DNA from: Thermodesulfobacteriota bacterium
Lineage (GTDB): Bacteria > Desulfobacterota > DSM-4660 > Desulfatiglandales > Desulfatiglandaceae
Direction: 5' to 3'
NCBI GenBank assembly: GCA_028278625.1
Contig: JANQDY010000129.1
Span: 15,845 to 79,844 of the forward strand
Length of the DNA stretch: 64,000 nt
Positions 27,499 to 36,072 of the stretch are shown piece by piece. Below the pieces are notes generated by a model. The model was not told the DNA's origin. It worked only from the letters and a program-made list of their open reading frames with translations, and did no database searches. Position 1 is the first letter of the stretch. Every line of letters begins with the position of its first letter. Made by a program: the position numbers and the translations under genes.

Positions 27499-29835
27499 CT
27501 ATTTGATTCGGCCCAAACCTTTCAGAATCCTTTCAGGCGTGAAAGGGGTGGTATAAAGCCTTACCCCCACGGCATCATAAACGGCATTGGCGATGGCGGC
27601 AAGAATTCCCGACACATAGCCTTCTCCAACCTCCTTGGTGCGATATGGACGGCCGATTTCATAGCGCTCGGTGATCACATCGATGACTTCTGATTTTGCG
27701 GTATTGTGAATGGTGGGCATCCGATAGTCCAGCCAACTGGGATTCAGGGTCCGGCCTTCTTTCATGAGCACTTCTTCCATGAAAGCGTGACCCAAGGCCA
27801 TGGAAACCTGCCCATCCATCTGACCTTCCACCAGGGTTGGATTGATGGGAAAGCCACAGTCGTGTACCGTGACGGCACGCACCAGACGGGCCTTTCCTGT
27901 TTCAATGTCCACCTCCACTTCCGCCACTTGCGCACCAAAGGCATAGCTGTCGCTCCAGCGGCCCTTTGTGGTGGCCAGACTGGGATGATAGGGCTCCCCA
28001 CGGACCGTACGCCAATGTCCTTCAGCAACAATTGGGTCACCATCCCGTTTCTGAATGCTCAATGATACCAGCTGTTGATAGGTCAGTTTGCGACTGGGAG
28101 AACCAGCCACATAGACCTGCTTGTCCTTCAAAACCAGATCCTTCAAAGAAGCTTCCAGCACTTCCGCTGCAATACTCAGAAGTTTTTCACGGACTTTGGT
28201 ACTTGCCACACGCACGGCATTACCGGTGACAAAAGCGTTACCGCTAATCCAAGATCCGATGTCAACCGGGGTTGTTTCCGTATCCGCGGCGATGATCTCA
28301 ATATCCTCCATAGGGAGTTTCAGCTCTTCGGCCACAATCTGACACAGAATGGTCTCCGCCCCCTGTCCAATATCCAGGGCCCCCGTGAGCAGCGTAACCG
28401 TACCGTCGTCATTCATCTTAACCACTGTTGAAGAACTGTTCGGGTATATGAGGGAACCGGTGATGTAGGCACTGACCCCCATGCCGATGCCGCGGCGAAT
28501 GGCACCGTTTGGAGAAGAAACCGATCGGCTCAGGCCGTGTTTCTTTCTAAATTCCGTATGGTCCGCTGCCTTTTCGATGCACTCGGTCAGCCCGCAATTA
28601 TACACATTATCGCCGTTGGGCAGTATCTCGCCCGGTTGACGGGCATTTTTGAGCCGGATCTCCACGGGATCTATGCCGAGATCCTCCGCAATCATGTCAA
28701 GCTGGGATTCCACGGCAAAACGCACCTGCGGACAACCATGACCCCGCTGGGCCGTTCGTGGCGGATTGTTGGTGTAAACGGCATACCCTTCATACTTGAA
28801 ATTGGGTACGCGGTAGGCGCCAATGATAAACCCCCATGCCAGAAAGATGACGACCACTCCCGTACCCCGATATGCGCCGCTCTTGTTGATAATCCGGAAC
28901 TGCTGGGCAACCAGGGTCCCGTCCTTTTTCACGCCGGTTTTGATCTCCATGATGAGGGGTTCACCATGCCGGTAAGCCGTAAAAATATCCTCTCTGGAGG
29001 CCTCTATTTTAACTGGCCGTCCGGTCTTCATTGACAGCAGGGCCGCGCAGAATTCGTGGTAGAAAAGGTCGATCTTTCCGCCGAAGCCCCCGCCCACATA
29101 AGCCTTATGGACACGCACGCGAGAAAAGGGCAGCCCCAGGGTCTGGGCCAGTTTGGCCCGTTTAAAGAACGGCCCCTGCGAAGAAGTCCATACATCCAGT
29201 TTTCCTCCCGGTTCGTAGCTGGCGACCGTTGCCTGAGGTTCCAGATACCCATGGGTTCTCAAATGGCTTTCAAACCGGTCTTCCCGCACATGGTCCGCCT
29301 GTGCAAAACCGGCGTCGATATCACCCCAGCCGGATTCTGTTTTTCCCGCAATGTTTGTGAAAGGCTCCTTGACTTTCGGATGGCTGGGATTGACTTCCGG
29401 GGCGCCGGGTTGCATGGCTTCTTCGACATCAAAGACCGCGGGCAGGGGCTCGTAATCCACCTGGATCAGGCCAAGGGCCTCCTTGGCAACATCTGCATTG
29501 GTGGCCGCCACCGCTGCCACCGCCTCTCCAACAAAGAGCACACGATCTTTTGCGATGGTCGGTTCGTCAGCGGGATATCTGGGGGTATCCACAAACGCAT
29601 GCTTTACACCGTTGGTGTCGCCGGCCGTAATGACCGCTTTGACGCCCGCCAAACCTTGGGCCTTTGTAACATCGATGTTAAGAATCTTGGCATGGGGATG
29701 AGGGCTGCGCAGGATCCGACCCACCAGCATACCGGGCAGTTGAACGTCCACCGTATATTTGGCGCGCCCGGTCACTTTCGCGGGTCCATCCTTGCGGGGA
29801 ATTCGTTTTCCCACGTAGTCTAGTTTGTTTTCCAC
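27499..29835 (-). CDS. hcrA: 4-hydroxybenzoyl-CoA reductase alpha (molybdenum) subunit
   Basis: 778 residues from GTG at 29,835, preferred over a TTG two codons upstream because it is correctly spaced from GAGGGG. It is a xanthine-oxidase-family large subunit: N-terminal KRIPRKDGPAKVTGRAKYTVD, then YVGGGFGGK and RTAQRGHGCPQ molybdopterin segments, and the C-terminal VGEGYVSG with the active-site Glu region. It is identified as 4-hydroxybenzoyl-CoA reductase through the beta subunit, which has that enzyme's unique extra Fe-S insertion. It removes the para-hydroxyl of 4-hydroxybenzoyl-CoA, yielding benzoyl-CoA. Confidence 0.9.
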   Translation of the reverse strand: MENKLDYVGKRIPRKDGPAKVTGRAKYTVDVQLPGMLVGRILRSPHPHAKILNIDVTKAQGLAGVKAVITAGDTNGVKHAFVDTPRYPADEPTIAKDRVLFVGEAVAAVAATNADVAKEALGLIQVDYEPLPAVFDVEEAMQPGAPEVNPSHPKVKEPFTNIAGKTESGWGDIDAGFAQADHVREDRFESHLRTHGYLEPQATVASYEPGGKLDVWTSSQGPFFKRAKLAQTLGLPFSRVRVHKAYVGGGFGGKIDLFYHEFCAALLSMKTGRPVKIEASREDIFTAYRHGEPLIMEIKTGVKKDGTLVAQQFRIINKSGAYRGTGVVVIFLAWGFIIGAYRVPNFKYEGYAVYTNNPPRTAQRGHGCPQVRFAVESQLDMIAEDLGIDPVEIRLKNARQPGEILPNGDNVYNCGLTECIEKAADHTEFRKKHGLSRSVSSPNGAIRRGIGMGVSAYITGSLIYPNSSSTVVKMNDDGTVTLLTGALDIGQGAETILCQIVAEELKLPMEDIEIIAADTETTPVDIGSWISGNAFVTGNAVRVASTKVREKLLSIAAEVLEASLKDLVLKDKQVYVAGSPSRKLTYQQLVSLSIQKRDGDPIVAEGHWRTVRGEPYHPSLATTKGRWSDSYAFGAQVAEVEVDIETGKARLVRAVTVHDCGFPINPTLVEGQMDGQVSMALGHAFMEEVLMKEGRTLNPSWLDYRMPTIHNTAKSEVIDVITERYEIGRPYRTKEVGEGYVSGILAAIANAVYDAVGVRLYTTPFTPERILKGLGRIK

Positions 29836-29847
29836 ATCCAAGTCCCC

Positions 29848-30327
29848 TCACTCTTCTTCGGCAATCATCTGTTTTGACGCCAAATGAACGGCTTCAATGA
29901 TTTTATTATAACCGGTGCAGCGGCACAAGTTACCTTCAAGTGCTTTATAAATATCCGTCTCCTCCGGTTTCGGATTTTCCTTCAACAAGACCTCGGACGA
30001 CAAGACCATACCCGGCGTGCAGAAACCGCACTGAATGGCACCACAATCCACAAAAGCCTGTTGAACCGGTGAAAGGCGGTTCTCCTTCCCAATGCCCTCA
30101 ATCGTGACGATATTCTGTTTATGGCACTCCACAGCCGGAATGAGGCAGGATAAAATGGGTCTACCTTCCACCAATACCGTGCAGGAACCGCACTCACCGG
30201 TTCCACAGCCTTCCTTGGTACCCGTCAAGCCCATGTGATCCCTCAGCACTTCTACCAGTGTTTCCCGGGGTTCCACTGCAACTTCAACAGGTTCGCCATT
30301 CACAAAAAGTTCGATGATCTTTTTCAC
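29848..30327 (-). CDS. hcrC: 4-hydroxybenzoyl-CoA reductase gamma (2Fe-2S) subunit
   Basis: 159 residues from GTG 30,327 with AGGAG seven bases upstream. The plant-type cluster (CGTGECGSC...C) is near residues 41-62, and the second cluster (CGFCTPG ... NLCRCTGY) near 99-138, as in all xanthine-oxidase small subunits. It carries electrons between the Mo site of HcrA and the flavin/4Fe-4S of HcrB, and lies between their genes. Confidence 0.93.
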   Translation of the reverse strand: MKKIIELFVNGEPVEVAVEPRETLVEVLRDHMGLTGTKEGCGTGECGSCTVLVEGRPILSCLIPAVECHKQNIVTIEGIGKENRLSPVQQAFVDCGAIQCGFCTPGMVLSSEVLLKENPKPEETDIYKALEGNLCRCTGYNKIIEAVHLASKQMIAEEE

Positions 30328-30338
30328 GGAATGTCTCC

Positions 30339-31355
30339 TTATGATTGATTGGGATTCACTGGATTTCGAGTGGTTTTTTGAGAAGCCAGGGAAAGGGCAC
30401 GGCGCGTCTCCGCCGCTAAACCGGTCCTCAGATAGGCAGTGGAATATCCATGATGGGGAAATGGGCGGGTTTCAGAGGCCACCAATTGTGCTGTCTCCCG
30501 GAAGAGGTTCATTGAAAGACGCTGCCCGGCCATGGCCTCTTCTCCCTTTCTGGCCCGTATGGGGCCGGCCCCCGCAGACCCAACGGTAATACGGGCCCCG
30601 CGGCACAGGGTACCGTCATTTTCCATATCCAGGACTACGGCGACACTAAAGGCGGCATATTCCATTCCGCCCCGCAAGGTGAATTTGATAAAGGCGCTTC
30701 CCCTTAAAGATTCGGCATTGGGAATGCTGATCTCCGTTAGGATTTCATGGCCGGAGATTGCAAGCGGTTTGAGCGAATCACCGGTGTATAGGTTTTCAAT
30801 TGGCAGCCGACGTTTCCCATTTGCGCCCAGAACGACGGCAGAGGCCCCTAAAGATATCAAGGCGGGCGCCGTATCCGAAGAAAATACGGCCCAGCATTTC
30901 TTGCCCTTGGGGATCAGATAGCATTGATCTCCATTCCTTTTGAAGCAGGGTTCGATGAATTGAAATTCATGGGTTTGATTGTAGTAGAAACAGCGACTCT
31001 CCTGGCAAAGATTCCCGCCCAAGGTTCCCATGTGGCGGATCTGATTTGACGCGACGCTTAAGGCGGCTTCCGACAGTAAAGGGGCTTCTTTTAAGACCGT
31101 CTGGGATCCGGCCAAATCCGCAAGAGGCAATAGAGCGTCAACACGCAAATTTCCCTTGGAATCCATAGAAGGCGGCGTTGCGGACAGCCTTTTCAGGCTG
31201 ATGAGCACCTCGGGGAAGGCCAAGCCGTATTTCATCCGTGGATAAAGATCGGTGCCACCTGCCACCAACCGGGCTTGATCGCCATACTTCTTTAAAAAGC
31301 GAGCGGCCTCTTCTTGCGAGGAGGGGTGCACATGTTCAAATCTGGGTAGCCTCAT
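30339..31355 (-). CDS. hcrB: 4-hydroxybenzoyl-CoA reductase beta (FAD, 4Fe-4S) subunit
   Basis: 338 residues from ATG 31,355, spaced correctly from GAGG; a GTG at 31,364 overlaps the ribosome site. The FAD motifs VAGGTDLYP and MGTLGGNLC are present. A diagnostic insertion contains Cys122, Cys137, Cys145 and Cys154, with 15-8-9 spacing. In the Thauera enzyme the extra 4Fe-4S ligands are Cys122, 138, 146 and 155. This insertion separates 4-hydroxybenzoyl-CoA reductase from other xanthine-oxidase relatives and drives electrons at low potential toward the Mo centre. Confidence 0.93.
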   Translation of the reverse strand: MRLPRFEHVHPSSQEEAARFLKKYGDQARLVAGGTDLYPRMKYGLAFPEVLISLKRLSATPPSMDSKGNLRVDALLPLADLAGSQTVLKEAPLLSEAALSVASNQIRHMGTLGGNLCQESRCFYYNQTHEFQFIEPCFKRNGDQCYLIPKGKKCWAVFSSDTAPALISLGASAVVLGANGKRRLPIENLYTGDSLKPLAISGHEILTEISIPNAESLRGSAFIKFTLRGGMEYAAFSVAVVLDMENDGTLCRGARITVGSAGAGPIRARKGEEAMAGQRLSMNLFRETAQLVASETRPFPHHGYSTAYLRTGLAAETRRALSLASQKTTRNPVNPNQS

Positions 31356-31475
31356 AATCGACACCTCAATTCAAAAACCATACATTACGCATGGAAGAGC
31401 CCTGGCGAGAAAACCGGCAATATCAGAAAGGTTACCCTAAGCGATCGCGATAGAGAGGCTTTTTATGCTCAAATC

Positions 31476-32684
31476 CTACACTTTGATAAGGCAAGCATCT
31501 GCCTGGGCCAACCCGCCGCAAATCGAACCTAGCGCATATCCTCCCCCCCGGCGTCGCAGTTCATACATCAGGTTCATAATAAGGCGAGCCCCGCTCGCCG
31601 TATTCGGATGACCGACTGAGATGGCGGATCCATTGATGTTTGTCTTTCCACGCAACACCTTTGCCTTTTCTTTGTCTTTACCGGCCATCAAGAGGGTACT
31701 CACCAGCGGGACGGCGGCAAATGCCTCATTGATTTCCACAAAATTGACATCATCAAGACTTACGCCTCCCCTTTCAATGGCCTTCATTGCGGCGTAGGCG
31801 GGTCCTTCGGGCATGAGGTGCGGGCTGATGGCGATGGACGTCATCGCCACGATTTCGGCCAAAGGCTCCATCCCCAGTTCATCGGCTTTGGACCTTGTCA
31901 TAAACAGAACCGCGGTCGCCCCATCGTTTAGTCCGGGAGCATTTCCAGCGGTGACCCCTTTGCAGCCGTATATACCGGGAAGCGACGCAAGCCTTTCCAT
32001 GCTGGCATCTTTGCGGTACTGCTCGTCAATATCAAGGATGACGGGTTCCCCTTTTTTCTGGGGGATCTCCAAGGTCATCATTTCTTCCTTGAACTTGCCC
32101 GCCTCCCATGCCTTGCCGTAATTCTCATGACTCCTTAGGGCCCATTCATCCTGCTCTTCCCTTGAAACGCCATATTCCATGGCCACATTGTCGGTGTCAA
32201 CTGACACCGGATTAAAGTCTTTATATCCAAGGGCGAAAAGAGGATCTTCCATTTTCACATCCCCTATACGAAAGCCTTTCCAACGAAGCCCCCTGACAAT
32301 TAACGGCTCCTGGCTGAAGGAAGTGGCGCCGCCCCCGATGGCGGATCGAATCTCCCCCGCAACCATGGCGCGACAGCCGTAATGGATCGCGGACATGGCT
32401 GACACACAGGCTTTGTCAATGGAAACAGAGGGGGTTTCGGGAGGAAGTCCCGCTTTGAGCAGGGTTTGACGTGCGGCCACCGAAGTGTAAACATCTTTAC
32501 ACACAGAGGTATCGCCAACACCCCAATAAACCTCATCTACCTGGTCTCCGGTTAATTGGACCCTGTCCAGAACCGCTTTCATGGGCAGCGCCCCGAGATC
32601 AAAGTAATCATACTCTTTCAAAGACCCACAGTATCGACCAAAGGGTGTTCTTGCGGCACTTACGATGACGATGTCTTTGTACAT
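31476..32684 (-). CDS. Acetyl-CoA acyltransferase (thiolase)
   Basis: 402 residues from ATG 32,684, which has AGGGG seven bases upstream; an ATG six codons earlier overlaps the preceding stop. Catalytic residues: Cys in KACVSAMSA near 91, NEAFAA near 330, GHPNTASG with His, and Cys in SICGGLAQ. This last motif differs from the usual CxGGGxG. It is the second of three thiolases in the unit, each from a different branch, suggesting successive chain cleavages. Confidence 0.9.
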   Translation of the reverse strand: MYKDIVIVSAARTPFGRYCGSLKEYDYFDLGALPMKAVLDRVQLTGDQVDEVYWGVGDTSVCKDVYTSVAARQTLLKAGLPPETPSVSIDKACVSAMSAIHYGCRAMVAGEIRSAIGGGATSFSQEPLIVRGLRWKGFRIGDVKMEDPLFALGYKDFNPVSVDTDNVAMEYGVSREEQDEWALRSHENYGKAWEAGKFKEEMMTLEIPQKKGEPVILDIDEQYRKDASMERLASLPGIYGCKGVTAGNAPGLNDGATAVLFMTRSKADELGMEPLAEIVAMTSIAISPHLMPEGPAYAAMKAIERGGVSLDDVNFVEINEAFAAVPLVSTLLMAGKDKEKAKVLRGKTNINGSAISVGHPNTASGARLIMNLMYELRRRGGGYALGSICGGLAQADACLIKV

Positions 32685-32698
32685 TTCATTTCCCCTTT

Positions 32699-33847
32699 TC
32701 ATCTCAAGATCTGGTTGGCGATAATAATCCGCTGCACCTGATTTGTTCCCTCATAAATCTGGGTAATCTTGGCGTCCCGCATCATCCGTTCGACCGGGTA
32801 CTCCCTTGAATACCCATAACCGCCAAAAAGCTGGACCGCATCGGTGGTAACCTGCATCGCCGTATCCGATGCAAACCATTTGGCCATGGAAGCCAACCGT
32901 GGTATGTCTTTTGAATCCGGCTCATTATCAATTGTTGCACAAACCCTGTAAATCATGGTTCTGGCCATTTCAACCTTCATGGCCATTTCCGCAATCATCC
33001 ACTGGATGCCCTGAAATTCTGAAATCGGCTTTCCAAACTGCGTTCTCTCTTTACAGTAATTGATAACCGCGTCCATGGCGCCCTGCGCTATACCCAGGGC
33101 TTGGGCTCCCACCGCTGGACGGGTGTAATTGAAGGTTTTCATCAGGATTTTGAAACCGTCGCCCGGTGTTCCAATCATATTCTCCTCGGGGACATAGCAC
33201 TCTTCAAAAACCAGTTCTCTGGTGTCGGAGCCCCGAATGCCCATTTTTTTTTCTTCTTTGCCCACAAGAAACCCCGGAGTATCTTTTGTGAGCAGAAACA
33301 TACTGATCCCTCTGTGCATCTTGGCTTTATCCGTATAGGCCAACACCGTGATAATGTCCGATACCCCACCATCCGTAATGAATATTTTCGTCCCATTGAT
33401 GACGTATCCGCTGTTCTTGGGTACGGCAACGGTCCTCATACCGGTCACATCCGAACCAGCCCCCGGTTCCGTAATGGCGCAAGCACCCAGAACCGAGCCT
33501 TCGGCCATTGGCCTTAACCATTTCATTTTTTGCTCATGGCTTCCTCCCAAAAGCACGGGATCTGTTGCAAGGGCCTGCGTTGTGAGAATCGCTGAGGTTG
33601 ACGCGCAAACCCGGGCCACCTCTTCAACAACAATGCCGAGGCTGACCATACCCGCCCCAGCGCCTCCGTATTCCTCGGGTATCTGAATGCCAAGAAGGCC
33701 GTTTTCTTCAAGTATTTTCTTGTTTTCCCAGGGAAATTCTTCTTTGTCGTCAATTTCAGCAGCCCTCGGAGCAAACTCATTTGCACTGATTTTCCTGACC
33801 ATATCCCGAAGCATTCGTTGCTCTTCTGATAATTGAAAGTCCATCAT
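32699..33847 (-). CDS. Acyl-CoA dehydrogenase
   Basis: 382 residues; ATG at 33,847 or the adjacent ATG at 33,844 (GGGAG upstream fits either). The FAD and substrate motifs CAITEPGAGSD and FITDGGVSD are present, and the catalytic Glu is in QIYEGTNQVQR near residue 365. It oxidises a saturated acyl-CoA to the 2-enoyl-CoA and donates electrons to ETF, presumably the EtfAB-EMO system of the partner unit. It is the first gene after the sigma-54 promoter at 34,029 and overlaps the leader of the next thiolase. By context it may resemble BbsG or a cyclohexanecarboxyl-CoA dehydrogenase. Confidence 0.92.
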   Translation of the reverse strand: MMDFQLSEEQRMLRDMVRKISANEFAPRAAEIDDKEEFPWENKKILEENGLLGIQIPEEYGGAGAGMVSLGIVVEEVARVCASTSAILTTQALATDPVLLGGSHEQKMKWLRPMAEGSVLGACAITEPGAGSDVTGMRTVAVPKNSGYVINGTKIFITDGGVSDIITVLAYTDKAKMHRGISMFLLTKDTPGFLVGKEEKKMGIRGSDTRELVFEECYVPEENMIGTPGDGFKILMKTFNYTRPAVGAQALGIAQGAMDAVINYCKERTQFGKPISEFQGIQWMIAEMAMKVEMARTMIYRVCATIDNEPDSKDIPRLASMAKWFASDTAMQVTTDAVQLFGGYGYSREYPVERMMRDAKITQIYEGTNQVQRIIIANQILR

Positions 33848-34185
33848 TTCTCCCTTGCTATTTAAAATGCTAACATATTGATAATGAGGTCAAAATCAGA
33901 TAAAAACGGCCTGGATCCACAACTGAATACTTTTTGATTTTCCCCAGTGACAAGGCTGACCCGGTCTGCGTTCCCTGTATTCAAGCGTTTTTGGTAAATC
34001 CGGTCAACTTTGTTGGCATATAGATCTAAGCAAGATGTGCGCCAAAGGGAAAGGTCGGACGGGGGAACAGCATTTTCCTAATATTCAAAACCGGTTAAGT
34101 CAAAAAGAGGAATCAAGGGTTTCTTGGCAGACAGCGGATAAGTGTGGCATACCACAACTATGTTGCGCAACATTCCTGTTGCATG
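33848..34185. other. Regulatory region of the upstream catabolic unit
   Basis: 338 bases between the activator gene and the acyl-CoA dehydrogenase, with no gene. It contains the sigma-54 promoter and the upstream array, leaving a leader of about 170 bases before the first start codon. No terminator was found at the end of the activator gene. Confidence 0.75.
34029..34044 (-). promoter_or_regulatory. Sigma-54 promoter (-24/-12) for the acyl-CoA dehydrogenase-HcrBCA-BamBC unit
   Basis: The minus-strand sequence TGGCGCACATCTTGCT is identical to that at 15,735-15,750 and matches TGGCRYRN4TTGCW in full. The flanking bases (AAGG downstream on the plus strand and ATATA nearby) are also shared. Confidence 0.9.
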
Positions 34186-34190
34186 CTATA
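34143..34190 (-). promoter_or_regulatory. Three-site upstream activator array
   Basis: TGTGGCATACCACA (34,143), the perfect palindrome TGTTGCGCAACA (34,161) and TGTTGCATGCTATA (34,177) are spaced 18 and 16 bases and start 114 bases from the promoter match, exactly as at 15.8 kb. The third site includes the stop codon of the activator gene. Confidence 0.85.
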
Positions 34191-35997
34191 CTTCTTCGGC
34201 CGATTTGGAGATGCCGTACTTGCGCATTTTTCTGTAAAGGGTGCTTCGATCTATTCCCAGGATGCGTGCGGTTTTTGCCTTGTTCCAATCCGTTTTTTCA
34301 AGGACCGTTCGGATTTCTTTCGGTCCATCCACAGCGGTCTTTTCCCGAACCAATTTCTTGTGATTGCCGAAATACTCCTTTATTTCAGCCGGTATATGAG
34401 CGAGGGAAATGATCGGATCGTGGCAAAGAACAAATGCATGCTCAATACTGTGTCCCAACTCTCGGACGTTCCCGGGCCAGCGGTAGTTCATGAACAATTT
34501 GAGGGTATCATCGGACAGGCCCTGTATCTTTTTGTTAAAACCTTTATTAAATGTGTTGCAAAAATGCCTGACAAGCAATGGGATATCCTCAAGCCTCTTG
34601 CGAAGAGGCGGCAGTTTTACCTCAACAACCTTCAGGCGATAGTAAAGGTCTTCCCGGAATTCACCGAGCCTTACCTTTTCTTTCAAGTCCCGGTTGGTAC
34701 AGGCTAAAACGCGGGCATCCACCTTTATGGGAATGGATTCTCCCACCCTCTCAAATTCCCTTTCTTCAAGTACCCTCAAAAGTTTGAGCTGAATTCTCGG
34801 GGATATATCTCCGATTTCATCCAATAGGATCGTCCCCCCTTGGGCGCTCTGGAAGCGGCCCCGTGAGTCTTTTATGGCACCCGTGAAAGCGCCTTTCACA
34901 TGACCGAAGAGCTCACTTTCAAGAAGATTCTCGGACAAAACAGAGCAATTCACCGTTACCAACGGTTTCAAAGCGCCGCTTCCACTGTAATGAAGCGCTT
35001 TTGCGGCCAGCGACTTTCCCGTTCCGCTCTCACCGATGAACAGAACAGTGGTTTCCAGATCGGCCAGATTATCCAAAAGCCCATAGATTTCTTGCATTTT
35101 GCTGCTTTTGCCAATGAGCTTTTGAAAATGGTGCCGCTCTTTCAATTCCCGTTCCAGGTTACTCAACCGGGTGATGTCCCTTATGACGAAAACCGATCCC
35201 ATGAACTTTTCATCGCGACTCAAGAGTGGTGAGCTTGTCACAATTACATTCTGTTCTGGTCGCTGACTGTGGTTGCATTCAATCTTGTATTCCCTGATGG
35301 AGGTTTTATTTTTCGACGCCTTTTCAATAATTTCGCGGCAATTCTTGTTACATTGGGTCGAGCAATCAGTAAACACTTTGCCCGTGATTTTTTTGTGATC
35401 CAAACCGCATATGTCTGCCGAAGCCTTGTTTGCTTCAACCACCACCATATCAGTATCAACGGTAATGATTGCGTCACTTACGCTGCTGAAAATGGCCTGC
35501 AACCGGCTGCGATGCCGTTCGAGCTCTTCTTCGGTTTTTTTTCGATATGTAATATCACGGACAACGCTACGGAAACCGATTCGGCGACCCTGGCCGTTTT
35601 CAACCAAAGAGATGGAATTCTCAATGATTCTCCTTTTCCCATTTTTTCTTATTATTTCATAGTTAAAACCCTTATTAGGAACCCCTGTACGATAAGCCTC
35701 ATTGTAAGCGGCAAATACAACTTTTGCCATATCTTCATCCATATAGTCCCGATAATTCAAGCCAATAAGTTCCTCTTTTGGATACCCGGTTATACGGCAA
35801 AAGGAATCATTGCAGAATACCGTCGTTCCCTTGAGATCAACCTCAATATAACCTTCTTCGATGCTCTCGATGATCGTTTGATGTCTTTCTCGGGACTGCC
35901 TTAAGACTTCTTCCGTTTCCATGTGATCATCGGATTCCTGCTGCGATAGATCTGACTTTCTCTTTGGCACGCTAGACCAGTTTTCAACGTTTAACAA
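34186..35997 (-). CDS. Sigma-54-dependent transcriptional activator with two PAS domains
   Basis: 603 residues from TTG 35,997 (start uncertain; an internal ATG at residue 26 is the alternative). PAS 1 spans about 36-150 and PAS 2 about 160-275. PAS 2 has an unusual cysteine group: Cys197, 212, 216, 220 and 241. The AAA+ domain has Walker A GESGTGKS (322-329), the sigma-54 contact loop GAFTGA (369-374) and LLDEIGD. A Fis-type helix-turn-helix ends the protein (KAKTARILGIDRSTLYRKM). It has no receiver domain, so it probably senses a ligand or redox state through PAS. Paired palindromic arrays with matching sigma-54 promoters flank both catabolic units, making these its likely targets. Confidence 0.92.
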   Translation of the reverse strand: MLNVENWSSVPKRKSDLSQQESDDHMETEEVLRQSRERHQTIIESIEEGYIEVDLKGTTVFCNDSFCRITGYPKEELIGLNYRDYMDEDMAKVVFAAYNEAYRTGVPNKGFNYEIIRKNGKRRIIENSISLVENGQGRRIGFRSVVRDITYRKKTEEELERHRSRLQAIFSSVSDAIITVDTDMVVVEANKASADICGLDHKKITGKVFTDCSTQCNKNCREIIEKASKNKTSIREYKIECNHSQRPEQNVIVTSSPLLSRDEKFMGSVFVIRDITRLSNLERELKERHHFQKLIGKSSKMQEIYGLLDNLADLETTVLFIGESGTGKSLAAKALHYSGSGALKPLVTVNCSVLSENLLESELFGHVKGAFTGAIKDSRGRFQSAQGGTILLDEIGDISPRIQLKLLRVLEEREFERVGESIPIKVDARVLACTNRDLKEKVRLGEFREDLYYRLKVVEVKLPPLRKRLEDIPLLVRHFCNTFNKGFNKKIQGLSDDTLKLFMNYRWPGNVRELGHSIEHAFVLCHDPIISLAHIPAEIKEYFGNHKKLVREKTAVDGPKEIRTVLEKTDWNKAKTARILGIDRSTLYRKMRKYGISKSAEEV

Positions 35998-36072
35998 AAC
36001 TCGCCCCCTTTATAAGCAGTTGCCGAATAACCCGAGCGGCGCCATGGCGAACATGCGGTGACATTTCTCAAA

